Assembly (NCBI GenBank): GCA_965644295.1
Contig: CBFFRP010000080.1
Coordinates: 186,001 to 250,000, forward strand
Source of the DNA: Paraphysomonas bandaiensis
Taxonomy: Eukaryota; Chrysophyceae
Length of the DNA: 64,000 nt
Direction: 5' to 3'
Under the pieces are notes generated by a model. It did no database searches and was not told the origin of the DNA. It saw nothing but the letters and a program-made list of their open reading frames with translations. Made by a program: the position numbers and the translations under genes. This document shows positions 25,201 through 30,163 of the stretch, in pieces. Position 1 is the stretch's first letter; every line of letters starts with the position of its first letter.

Positions 25201-28200
25201 GAAGCACTCCTGCTGCATGAATAATACCCCGAATACCCCCACCCATCTCACGGACCTCCCGTAACATATCCACAACAGAAGACTCGTCAGATACGTCACA
25301 ACACATCACATGAACCTCACTGCCAGAGGACTTTTGAAGCCACTCCAATTCCGACTCAAGACCTTGGCCAGTGTATGACACCTTACCAGACCGAGACAAA
25401 AGCACCAATCTTGACGCACCATGACCAGCTAGTATTCTTGCAGTCAAAAGCCCAAGTCCACCCAATCCACCGGTTATAACATACGTTCCGGAATTCGTTA
25501 ACCTCATATCACAAATCCCTTTGTGTGTCACAGTGGGAAGATTGAGTGTTGTATACCTCCTTACATGGCGGTATCCTTTGTGATACTTAACTTCCAGCTC
25601 ACCTTGGCATGCAGCCAATTCATTCTGGATAACTTTACACACACTTTCTGGTACTAGCACTGTGCAGTCAGCATTGACAACAACCATATCAATTTTAGGA
25701 TACTCAATAACAGCGCATTTCAGAGCCCCTGCAATGCAACTGCTGCTTAAAGCGGGGACCACAGAGGTACTTGGAAGATTACCACCGACTGTTACACACA
25801 GAACACGATTGGGAGAAGTCGCACATATACATTCGAGTGCACCTAGCCAACTCGACATAGAATACTCCATCTTTTGATCGATGATCATCACAACAACATC
25901 AAATTTTCCATTAGCACAGCATACTTCCAAGTTACGATAGTCAACGTTTTTAAAGGAGAATATATTGTTAATTCTATTTATTTCAGAAGATAACGCCGCT
26001 TCTCCAACCACAAGAACTGATGTCAAATTCAACATATCACTTGATGAAGATATTTCAGACTCAACGAAAGAACTACAGAGATAAACCTCGGAGTCTGGCT
26101 CGTCGGAATAATTACTAATCGTTAAATTAGTCAATGTTGCAAGTATATCACCCCGATATGACCGCACAATCACATTGTACACTGATGTAGTTGGTGTTAT
26201 ATCCACTACAACTCCTTCAAATTGAACTTCACTGCATCCTACAGATAAAAAATTTCGATTTACTCGTAAAAGAACCTCATCACAGCTTGAGATATGTGAA
26301 TTCGCATTTGTCATAGTCTTGGTGAAATGGGCACTGCAGCTTAAAAGAGCTACATCAAGTACAATAGGATCCAGTGAATACCCATCCGCAACTAAATCTG
26401 TGCAATGTACTGAGCCTCGAAGGAGATGTTTATTGAAGCTAAATTCATTAAATACAATGTACTTCTTCGATATCGCTTGTAAATCGTGCTCTAGAAGTTC
26501 ACTAACTGGCTCTCGAAAAGTAGTTGTAGCATTCACAACATGAGATTCGTCACACTCGCAGAAATTTATATGACCGTTGCACATATCCACGATATTCCCG
26601 TCAACTGTAACGCTCAAGATAAATTCCGAGCTCGGATACAATTCACACGCAATTGTATCTGATAATTGACTGAATAATTTAGACTGAAGCAGATTAATAC
26701 GAATTGTAACGAAAACAACAGGCTTATGAAGTTTTTCATAGTTGGACAACATATATGCACCAGCGACAGTTTCTAACGCATCGGAAAGTTCAAAGACACC
26801 TTTACGAAAACAAGTATGAGAAGGTGTCAATTTTCCAAGGTGTATGGCACTATTACTTCTCCAGTTCATAGATCTGCCTGAAAGAAGTCGATGACACGGT
26901 AGCTTATAAGGTACAAATATAGGACAATACATCCAACCATTCATAATCAAAGACGAAAGGTATTGCCAACCTCCAACGAACTCCGCATCGTTGCAAACAA
27001 ATCCACCTAAACGACTAAGTGTAAGATCTGCTCCCATCTCAACAAACACACAGTCACCATCACGACTCTCTCCAGTAAAACATACCTCCACCGCTGACTC
27101 ATACAACACTGGCTGCAATATATGCTTCAACCAATATGACGATGACATCAACTCCTCGTCAGCATAATGTCCCGTTACAGTAGACACAAACTTAATCGTC
27201 GGAAGATTAAACTGTACTAATAACAACTCCTTCTCATAAGCAGAAATAATATCTGCCATCAACGGAGAGTGAAATGCCCTCGATACCTTCAACTGACGAT
27301 GGCTCATATTCATCAAACCAGTGCTGTTCAACACTTTCTGAACTCCATCCACAGACCCGGATATTACCACACTACGAGGTCCATTCACTGCAGCCACAGA
27401 CACTTCGTTCGTCAAACCTGAATCAGAGATTGCACTGATTACCTCATCAGCTGTTGCTCGGACGGCATACATGCAACCCACACACCCATCACTCTCCTGC
27501 ATCAAGCGACCACGTATACACACCAGTCGCAAACTATCCTCCAATGACAAAACTCCGCTGACAATAGCAGCTGCATACTCTCCTAGACTGTGACCCATCA
27601 CTGCAGCTGGGCGAATACCCCGTGACAACCATACCTGGCTTAGACAATACTCAAGAGCCACTAGTATAGGCTGAGAGTACACAGTCTCCGAAAGGTGCTC
27701 CGCTGCACTAACCTCAGTCAATCCGCCACAGATTCCAGGATACAATAACTCAGATGCACCTACACCCAAATGGGATCGGAGAATATCATCACACCGACTC
27801 ATAGCGTCACGAAATGTGGACTCCGATTCATACATATCGCGCAATACGCCAACACTGAGAGTCCCCTGTCCAGCAAACTGCCACACCATACCCGCTATAC
27901 ATGTCTCTGATGTCGTATCTGATGCGAATTGGCTGCTAGAAATAATACCAGGCGATCGGGAGTGAGAGACAGGAGCTTCCTCCAATATCACATGAGATAT
28001 TGTGCCGCTATAACCAAATGAACTCACTCCAGCTAACAAAGGACGATCCCCATGTCGAACCAAGGGTGTAGGTTCCGTGGGAAACGAAATTGGACTGCCT
28101 GATACAGATGCTGCCACCTTCGAGTTCAACTCACGCAGCTGGGCATTTGGAGGAGCTTGCTTATAATGAAGTGCCAATATAGCCGATAATATACCTCCTA

Positions 28201-30163
28201 TACCTGCTGCTGCCTCCATGTGACCGATATTCGCTTTTACACTCGAAACATACAATGTATTCTCTTCACTCCGCCCATGACCATACACCGACGATAAAGC
28301 CTCCGTCTCAATAGGATCACCTAGTTTCGTCCCAGTCCCGTGAGCCTCAATAAGAGATACATCATCAGCATCCACACCAGCATCTGATAATGCCGCACGA
28401 AGAAGCTGCTCCTGGGCAAGACCATTGGGGGCTGTCAAACTAGCACTCTTACCGTCCTGCATCACTGCTGACCCTCGTACAACTGCATATATACCATCAT
28501 TATCTCGTTCTGCATCACTCAATCGTTTCAACACTAAGGCACCACATCCCTCAGCTCTGCAGTATCCGTTGGCGGATTCATCAAAGGTGTGACACTTTCC
28601 ATCTGGTGATGTCATTCCTGCCCGTGCATACGCAACAGATGTCCATGGTGTCAAAATGAGATTTACAGCAGAGACGACAGCAGCATTACACTTCCCCGTT
28701 CGGAGAGCCTCACAAGCCTGATTTAGTGCAACTAGTGAAGAAGAACATGCCGTATCAACCACCATGGCCGGTCCACGTAATCCCAAGAGATATGACAATC
28801 TCCCAGCTGTCACAGCAACAGACGATCCAGTTGCAGAGTAGACGGTGTGATTTTCATTCAGCCCACAACCAGGCAACGAATTAACATCAGTACCCGACAT
28901 ACCAACCCATACTCCCACACACTGCCCTTCTAACTTATCTCGTGACATATTACTATCCGCAAGTGCACGAACAGCCATTTCTAAAACAAGTCTCTGATGT
29001 GGATCCACGTTTTCTGCCTCGCTTTGGCCCATACCGAAAAAAGTAGGATCGAATTGTGCGACTGAGGACAAAAAAGATCCCAAATTTACACAACTTTGAC
29101 GGCTGGGATCGAGTCCATGTTTCTCTAAATCTAAAGCGTTTAAGTCCCACCGATCAAATGGGACTTCAGATGAGGCACATGCTTTCGAGACAATATTCCG
29201 CCACATATCATGCAGAGAGTTTATTTCACCAGGAAATTTGCATGAGGTACCAATAATTGCCAATGGCTCAGAAGAAGATTGGTACGAATTTATTTCAGAT
29301 GCAACTGATGATCCATATATGCCGTTAATAATGCTCTTCGGTGTGGTATAATTAAAGAGAAATGTTGGTGAGAGGTCACGGCTCAACCTTGTCTCCAACC
29401 AGCTGTGTAGAACAAGAACTTGGAGCGAGTCGATTACAGTCATCAGTGGAGTTCCGCCAAGATCATTAACAAATGCACACTGTGGATTTATTTCGATAAG
29501 CTTCTTGCAGATATCTTCAAGAAGAGTGCTCGCTATTGGAGCACTAAATTCCTCAGACTTCTCGGGAAATGCCCCAGAGGTGGGCGCATTGACGCAAGCA
29601 TCCAAAGAATAACGTATCAAAATTGCACAGCCCAAATTATCACGATCTTCAGGACGATAGTTCTCCACAATTTGCTCAATCGTAGCACCACCAGAAACAT
29701 GGAAAAATATGGTTGGATCCTTACAGCTTAACACATATCTGTTGTAGTCGCCTGTACTCTGTTGTGCGTACGCACTGCACCGTGTCATCGCAACAACACT
29801 TGTGATATTGGCATCATCTTTGGCTACTTGAAGAGCATAATCACGTAAAAATGCAGCAGGATTTCCTCCATTCACTCCTTGTACCGCTATTGACATTAGT
29901 TGTAGTGTGGACCCCCTCAAATCAAGCAAATCTTCCTGGGTAGCAAACGTGCCCTTTATCAAAGTCTCCGAACTCGATATGAGTTGTGTATACAGCACCC
30001 CACATAACCGATCTCCATCCAGGACAACGAACTGCCCTCCAGGATTTCGGAGCAATCTACTTTTAATTCGATCTTCTGACGCCTGTAAGTGAGACGCCCA
30101 ACATGATTGTTCAAGTTTACAAAGTTCAGAGATATCCGACAGAGTGGCAGTTCGAGCAAACAT
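8291..30163 (-). CDS. Giant modular type I polyketide synthase A (loading module plus modules 1-5a)
   Basis: A single 7,290-codon exon with an ATG at 30,163 and an in-frame TGA three codons upstream, so the start is firm. Order: GNAT-ACP; KS-AT-(dead DH)-KR-ACP; KS-AT-DH-KR-ACP; KS-DH-KR-ACP; KS-AT-DH-KR-ACP; KS-AT (truncated). All five KS have DTACSS, EAHGTGT and NIGH. Complete AT domains have GHSLGEY and AFHS, which favours malonyl-CoA. KRs have the GGLGGLG nucleotide site and the Ser/Tyr/Asn set. ACPs have GLDSL for the phosphopantetheine arm. There is no ER, methyltransferase, final ACP or thioesterase, so the chain must pass to another protein. The DNA is a 5,052-bp tandem array of modules. 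No introns are seen, in contrast to neighbouring genes. The 3' end is odd (see module 5a). Confidence 0.95.
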   Translation of the reverse strand: MFARTATLSDISELCKLEQSCWASHLQASEDRIKSRLLRNPGGQFVVLDGDRLCGVLYTQLISSSETLIKGTFATQEDLLDLRGSTLQLMSIAVQGVNGGNPAAFLRDYALQVAKDDANITSVVAMTRCSAYAQQSTGDYNRYVLSCKDPTIFFHVSGGATIEQIVENYRPEDRDNLGCAILIRYSLDACVNAPTSGAFPEKSEEFSAPIASTLLEDICKKLIEINPQCAFVNDLGGTPLMTVIDSLQVLVLHSWLETRLSRDLSPTFLFNYTTPKSIINGIYGSSVASEINSYQSSSEPLAIIGTSCKFPGEINSLHDMWRNIVSKACASSEVPFDRWDLNALDLEKHGLDPSRQSCVNLGSFLSSVAQFDPTFFGMGQSEAENVDPHQRLVLEMAVRALADSNMSRDKLEGQCVGVWVGMSGTDVNSLPGCGLNENHTVYSATGSSVAVTAGRLSYLLGLRGPAMVVDTACSSSLVALNQACEALRTGKCNAAVVSAVNLILTPWTSVAYARAGMTSPDGKCHTFDESANGYCRAEGCGALVLKRLSDAERDNDGIYAVVRGSAVMQDGKSASLTAPNGLAQEQLLRAALSDAGVDADDVSLIEAHGTGTKLGDPIETEALSSVYGHGRSEENTLYVSSVKANIGHMEAAAGIGGILSAILALHYKQAPPNAQLRELNSKVAASVSGSPISFPTEPTPLVRHGDRPLLAGVSSFGYSGTISHVILEEAPVSHSRSPGIISSSQFASDTTSETCIAGMVWQFAGQGTLSVGVLRDMYESESTFRDAMSRCDDILRSHLGVGASELLYPGICGGLTEVSAAEHLSETVYSQPILVALEYCLSQVWLSRGIRPAAVMGHSLGEYAAAIVSGVLSLEDSLRLVCIRGRLMQESDGCVGCMYAVRATADEVISAISDSGLTNEVSVAAVNGPRSVVISGSVDGVQKVLNSTGLMNMSHRQLKVSRAFHSPLMADIISAYEKELLLVQFNLPTIKFVSTVTGHYADEELMSSSYWLKHILQPVLYESAVEVCFTGESRDGDCVFVEMGADLTLSRLGGFVCNDAEFVGGWQYLSSLIMNGWMYCPIFVPYKLPCHRLLSGRSMNWRSNSAIHLGKLTPSHTCFRKGVFELSDALETVAGAYMLSNYEKLHKPVVFVTIRINLLQSKLFSQLSDTIACELYPSSEFILSVTVDGNIVDMCNGHINFCECDESHVVNATTTFREPVSELLEHDLQAISKKYIVFNEFSFNKHLLRGSVHCTDLVADGYSLDPIVLDVALLSCSAHFTKTMTNANSHISSCDEVLLRVNRNFLSVGCSEVQFEGVVVDITPTTSVYNVIVRSYRGDILATLTNLTISNYSDEPDSEVYLCSSFVESEISSSSDMLNLTSVLVVGEAALSSEINRINNIFSFKNVDYRNLEVCCANGKFDVVVMIIDQKMEYSMSSWLGALECICATSPNRVLCVTVGGNLPSTSVVPALSSSCIAGALKCAVIEYPKIDMVVVNADCTVLVPESVCKVIQNELAACQGELEVKYHKGYRHVRRYTTLNLPTVTHKGICDMRLTNSGTYVITGGLGGLGLLTARILAGHGASRLVLLSRSGKVSYTGQGLESELEWLQKSSGSEVHVMCCDVSDESSVVDMLREVREMGGGIRGIIHAAGVLRDALIRGGGAASGCADVWASKAHSAWLLHKHTLDDSLSLFVVYSSIISAIGNIGQSAYGAANSFLDELIEYRVDRGLCGIGIQWPAITGIGMAAAAGIDGYGLSADPKCVEQVLRYFLLDPNRAGGVVTVAPRGMGRWMSNRIRQQFEDINSLVSFGENISSKSLINKTTSNSTRINRSPDDVVLMVRSILESLLGVSGVSEGVQVMDLGLDSLAVTELASKLSNEFGIRVLPTLVFKYPTLGDITTYVLEQLGLSASLDIQAPSTLQETDSNHKMSIVGVSCRLPGDVRDLNSLWNMLSERRDATSTVSVSRWDTDFLIANSKLTDPSVLNRVRYGGFMSDEVLEGFNPSLFGISEAEASRMDPRHRLLLECTYESLVDAGYDIVELKGKRVGVFIGVSGNCDHDTTSAPLLSAYDATSNALSVAAGRISYVFGFQGPCCSIDTACSSSLVALHTASRCLEHNECDIAVVSAVCVLTSDLGVSCAVAGMTSPDGKCHTFDESANGYCRAEGCGALVLKRLSDAERDNDGIYAVVRGSAVMQDGKSASLTAPNGLAQEQLLRAALSDAGVDAGDVSLIEAHGTGTKLGDPIETEALSSVYGHGRSEENTLYVSGVKANIGHMEAAAGIGGILSAILALHYKQAPPNAQLRELNSKVAASVSGSPISFPTEPTPLVRHGDRPLLAGVSSFGYSGTISHVILEEAPVSHSRSAGIISSSQFASDTTSETCIAGMVWQFAGQGTLSVGVLRDMYESESTFRDAMSRCDDILRSHLGVGASELLYPGICGGLTEVSAAEHLSETVYSQPILVALEYCLSQVWLSRGIRPAAVMGHSLGEYAAAIVSGVLSLEDSLRLVCIRGRLMQESDGCVGCMYAVRATADEVISAISDSGLTNEVSVAAVNGPRSVVVSGSVDGVQKVLNSTGLMNMSHRQLKVSRAFHSPLMTDIISAYEKELLLVQFNLPTVKFVSTVTGHYADEELISSSYWLKHILQPVLYESAVEVCFTGESRDGDCVFVEMGADKTLSRLGERIAATTTIESSTLSFFSGTEVERYSTLKQAVSSVISTRQTNIKLYKMRKSFHRLFQFQSLNEMTNTITFNSYLHVGILEEWLRDHVLHNDIVFPGAGMIDMAIAAVIRETSTLHLTSALHLEALTITRPIVVTNVTRSDLNSAATRMWCVSDGNQLEWFSNQSDSRVSNARCSVSLVNDELSPDWHMMEKRLETIRSLCTDEVDVGALYSRFSDNGLFYGPKFRLATAVRCDSSMKYVLSRISTGDIGMSKNYVLPPPLLDAALQTSAAYAFCNNIHGAQIPYAIDHIWFRHDKLLHIWLSDWCEVVVEVRECTADMSVFNITLFSASGHAVLYLEGLYSRSVHNTDVDVSTPYSQLSSHWIVSSTDPGRCTNSMSSCLVVGDSTSYDSLVGDDALPDFPSHIELYDLNNNEKPLDQSIQLKEYDLVILCLNSVSKHHGCVDGGEVVATILSLLDICCGLTTRLMVVAVDSSDERDITLRSLAGAMRCAQLEYPTVDIELVDTDICSAHSAVRTELLHFQSEIDVKYRDGVRSVKRYEPLELCRREMYDVDDVAGGTFIITGGLGGLGLLTARILAGHGASRLVLLSRSGKVSYTGQGLESELEWLQKSSGSEVHVMCCDVSDESSVVDMLREVREMGGGIRGIIHAAGVLRDALIRGGGAASGCADVWASKAHSAWLLHKHTLDDSLSLFVVYSSIASAIGNIGQSAYGAANSFLDELIEYRVDRGLCGIGIQWPAITGIGMAAAAGIDGYGLSADPKCVEQVLRYFLLDPNRAGGVVTVAPRGMGRWMSNRIRQQFEDINSLVSFGENISSKSLINKTTSNSTRINRSPDDVVLMVRSILESLLGVSGVSEGVQVMDLGLDSLAVTELASKLSNEFGIRVLPTLVFKYPTLGDITTYVLEQLGLSASLDIQAPSTLQETDSNHKMSIVGVSCRLPGDVRDLNSLWNMLSERRDATSTVSVSRWDTDFLIANSKLTDPSVLNRVRYGGFMSDEVLEGFNPSLFGISEAEASRMDPSQRLLLECTYESLVDAGYDIVELKGKRVGVFIGIMGDIIMENSCSVNSRNHSDFSVYDVTRRSLSVAAGRISYVFGFQGPCCSIDTACSSSLVALHTASRCLEHNECDIAVVSAVCVLTSDLGVSCAVAGMTSPDGKCHTFDESANGYCRAEGCGALVLKRLSDAERDNDGIYAVVRGSAVMQDGKSASLTAPNGLAQEQLLRAALSDAGVDAGDVSLIEAHGTGTKLGDPIETEALSSVYGHGRSEENTLYVSGVKANIGHMEAAAGIGGILSAILALHYKQAPPNAQLRELNSKVAASVSGSPISFPTEPTPLVRHGDRPLLAGVSSFGFSGTISHVILEEAPISRNRGISDFVQQDLNKNFTVSKRFRFHRLLCLEENDSIRDHIIYNSYLHVGILEEWLRDHVLHNDIVFPGAGMIDMAIAAVIRETSTLHLTSALHLEALTITRPIVVTNVTRSDLNSAATRMWCVSDGNQLEWFSNQSDSRVSNARCSVSLVNDELSPDWHMMEKRLETIRSLCTDEVDVGALYSRFSDNGLFYGPKFRLATAVRCDSSMKYVLSRISTGDIGMSKNYVLPPPLLDAALQTSAAYAFCNNIHGAQIPYAIDHIWFRHDKLLHIWLSDWCEVVVEVRECTADMSVFNITLFSASGHAVLYLEGLYSRSVHNTDVDVSTPYSQLSSHWIVSSTDPGRCTNSMSSCLVVGDSTSYDSLVGDDALPDFPSHIELYDLNNNEKPLDQSIQLKEYDLVILCLNSVSKHHGCVDGGEVVATILSLLDICCGLTTRLMVVAVDSSDERDITLRSLAGAMRCAQLEYPTVDIELVDTDICSAHSAVRTELLHFQSEIDVKYRDGVRSVKRYEPLELCRREMYDVDDVAGGTFIITGGLGGLGLLTARILAGHGASRLVLLSRSGKVSYTGQGLESELEWLQKSSGSEVHVMCCDVSDESSVVDMLREVREMGGGIRGIIHAAGVLRDALIRGGGAASGCADVWASKAHSAWLLHKHTLDDSLSLFVVYSSIASAIGNIGQSAYGAANSFLDELIEYRVDRGLCGIGIQWPAITGIGMAAAVGGMDAGMSIDPSSASRILDTMIGACQKNGVITVLPRGADAWMSRSISAQFKSVSRSNSRVVSLRSSISKTITKEVNKGWSKEEVVRVVRSVVESLLEMTGVSEDDQVMDMGLDSLAMTELASTLASEFGVRVLPTLVFNYPTLREITGHIIDLLGLAESITTAESPDSVLPYKYNGSGNVAIVGVSCRLPGNVNNLESMWSMLCEGRDMTSTVSLDRWDVDSLVAHSSWNDPSILERTRYGGFLSDDVLESFDASLFGISDAEASCMDPSQRLLLECTHEALRDAGYDISELKGENIGVFVGMMGSTDGYGTTVEGLQCRFPSSVYDASSNTLSVCSGRLSYVFGFQGPCCTVDTACSSTVVGLHLAIRSLNSNECTVAIVAGANLLSATSSISAALARMTSPDGKCHTFDESANGYCRAEGCGALVLKRLSDAERDNDGIYAVVRGSAVMQDGKSASLTAPNGLAQEQLLRAALSDAGVDAGDVSLIEAHGTGTKLGDPIETEALSSVYGHGRSEENTLYVSGVKANIGHMEAAAGIGGILSAILALHYKQAPPNAQLRELNSKVAASVSGSPISFPTEPTPLVRHGDRPLLAGVSSFGYSGTISHVILEEAPVSHSRSPGIISSSQFASDTTSETCIAGMVWQFAGQGTLSVGVLRDMYESESTFRDAMSRCDDILRSHLGVGASELLYPGICGGLTEVSAAEYLSETAYSQPILVALEYCLSQVWLSRGIRPAAVMGHSLGEYAAAIVSGVLSLEDSLRLVCIRGRLMQESDGCVGCMYAVRATADEVISAISDSGLTNEVSVAAVNGPRSVVVSGSVDGVQKVLNSTGLMNMSHRQLKVSRAFHSPLMTDIISAYEKELLLVQFNLPTVKFASTVTGHYADEELISSSYWLKHILQPVLYESAVEVCFTGESRDGDCVFVEMGADKTLSRLGERIAATTTIESSTLSFFSGTEVERYSTLKQAVSSVISTRQTNIKLYKMRKSFHRLFQFQSLNEMTNTITFNSYLHVGILEEWLRDHVLHNDIVFPGAGMIDMAIAAVIRETSTLHLTSALHLEALTITRPIVVTNVTRSDLNSAATRMWCVSDGNQLEWFSNQSDSRVSNARCSVSLVNDELSPDWHMMEKRLETIRSLCTDEVDVGALYSRFSDNGLFYGPKFRLATAVRCDSSMKYVLSRISTGDIGMSKNYVLPPPLLDAALQTSAAYAFCNNIHGAQIPYAIDHIWFRHDKLLHIWLSDWCEVVVEVRECTADMSVFNITLFSASGHAVLYLEGLYSRSVHNTDVDVSTPYSQLSSHWIVSSTDPGRCTNSMSSCLVVGDSTSYDSLVGDDALPDFPSHIELYDLNNNEKPLDQSIQLKEYDLVILCLNSVSKHHGCVDGGEVVATILSLLDICCGLATRLMVVAVDSSDERDITLRSLAGAMRCAQLEYPTVDIELVDTDICSAHSAVRTELLHFQSEIDVKYRDGVRSVKRYEPLELCRREMYDVDDVAGGTFIITGGLGGLGLLTARILAGHGASRLVLLSRSGKVSYTGQGLESELEWLQKSSGSEVHVMCCDVSDESSVVDMLREVREMGGGIRGIIHAAGVLRDALIRGGGAASGCADVWASKAHSAWLLHKHTLDDSLSLFVVYSSIASAIGNIGQSAYGAANSFLDELIEYRVDRGLCGIGIQWPAITGIGMAAAVGGMDAGMSIDSSSASRILDTMIGACQKNGVITVLPRGADAWMSRSISAQFKSVSRSNSRVVSLRSSISKTITKEVNKGWSKEEVVRVVRSVVESLLEMTGVSEDDQVMDMGLDSLAMTELASTLASEFGVRVLPTLVFNYPTLREITGHIIDLLGLAESITTAESPDSVLPYKYNGSGNVAIVGVSCRLPGNVNNLESMWSMLCEGRDMTSTVSLDRWDVDSLVAHSSWNDPSILERTRYGGFLSDDVLESFDASLFGISDAEASCMDPSQRLLLECTHEALRDAGYDISELKGENIGVFVGMMGATESSVISGFSEVSDSISVYDVASNSLSACAGKISYCFGLQGPCCTIDTACSSVSVALHYACASLARGDCTAAVVAGSNTIGLKTSVLCAVAGMTSPDGKCHTFDESANGYCRAEGCGALVLKRLSDAERDNDGIYAVVRGSAVMQDGKSASLTAPNGLAQEQLLRAALSDAGVDAGDVSLIEAHGTGTKLGDPIETEALSSVYGHGRSEENTLYVSGVKANIGHMEAAAGIGGILSAILALHYKQAPPNAQLRELNSKVAASVSGSPISFPTEPTPLVRHGDRPLLAGVSSFGYSGTISHVILEEAPVSHSRSPGIISSSQFASDTTSETCIAGMVWQFAGQGTLSVGVLRDMYESESTFRDAMSRCDDILRSHLGVGASELLYPGICGGLTEVSAAEYLSETAYSQPILVALEYCLSQVWLSRGIRPAAVMGHSLGEYAAAIVSGVLSLEDSLRLVCFRFSSCASPSDVVLEYEKALMLTVFRQPTTRVISPLTGSVVDDIASLSYWHHNSFSESTSLNIEPRNQFDVVLVFGV
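10320..15345 (-). other. PKS A module 4: KS-AT-DH-KR-ACP
   Basis: KS4 carries DTACSSTVV instead of DTACSSSL and its own loop after GVFVG. AT4, DH4 (DHVLHND..FPGAG, LLDAALQ), KR4 and ACP4 are complete and nearly identical to those of module 2. KR and ACP C-terminal parts match module 3 rather than module 2. The step should leave a double bond. Confidence 0.88.
15370..19345 (-). other. PKS A module 3: KS-DH-KR-ACP without AT
   Basis: KS3 (19,340-18,040) is complete with DTACSSSL. After the KS C-terminus (ISHVILEEAP) a linker of about 40 residues leads directly to a DH identical to those of modules 2 and 4. The whole AT is missing, which shortens the module period from 5,052 to 4,011 bp. The linker differs from the AT-DH linkers of its neighbours, so this is not just a simple in-frame deletion from them. 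The ACP would have to be loaded by an AT acting in trans or from a neighbouring module. Confidence 0.9.
19380..24385 (-). other. PKS A module 2: KS-AT-DH-KR-ACP
   Basis: KS2 starts near 24,380 and AT2 near 23,010. DH2 (about 21,985-21,100) has RDHVLHNDIVFPGAG, so the catalytic His is present but the usual Gly of HxxxGxxxxP is Asn; the second site LLDAALQ has the catalytic Asp. KR2 starts near 20,455 and ACP2 near 19,640. The step should leave a double bond. Confidence 0.88.
24400..29275 (-). other. PKS A module 1: KS-AT-(inactive DH-like)-KR-ACP
   Basis: KS1 (about residues 299-735) has DTACSSSL. AT1 (755-1052) is complete. The 500-residue stretch to KR1 (from about 1558) has a degenerate DH-like fold without the HxxxGxxxxP motif; it is unique in the window and the least repeated part of A. 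KR1 keeps SSI...SAYGAAN. ACP1 is at about 1835-1915. Expected product of the step: a beta-hydroxyl. The KS/AT block of this module carries several variants otherwise found only in gene B (see findings). Confidence 0.85.
29290..30163 (-). other. PKS A loading module: GNAT-ACP
   Basis: Residues 1-190 form a GCN5-related acyltransferase-like domain of the kind found in loading modules such as that of the curacin synthase CurA. Seen here are 'LQLMSIAVQ', 'TRCSAY', 'DPTIFFHVSGGA', 'YRPEDRDNLG' and 'ILIRYS'. In the characterised family this domain loads an acetyl starter, derived from malonyl-CoA in CurA. It is followed by an ACP (about 211-285) with the carrier Ser at about 246 in TVIDSLQVL. The acetyl starter is inferred from the family. 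Confidence 0.85.

Larger units (their letters stand above)
8544..25490 (-). repeat. Tandem module repeat in PKS A, period 5,052 bp
   Basis: Module 5 to 4 and module 3 to 2 are offset by 5,052 bp (for example 10,182/15,234, and the KS motif start near 18,157/23,209). Module 4 to 3 is 4,011 bp because the AT is missing. Copies differ by scattered single substitutions only, apart from sharply bounded variable blocks in the KS N-terminal half and after the KR core. Confidence 0.9.
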
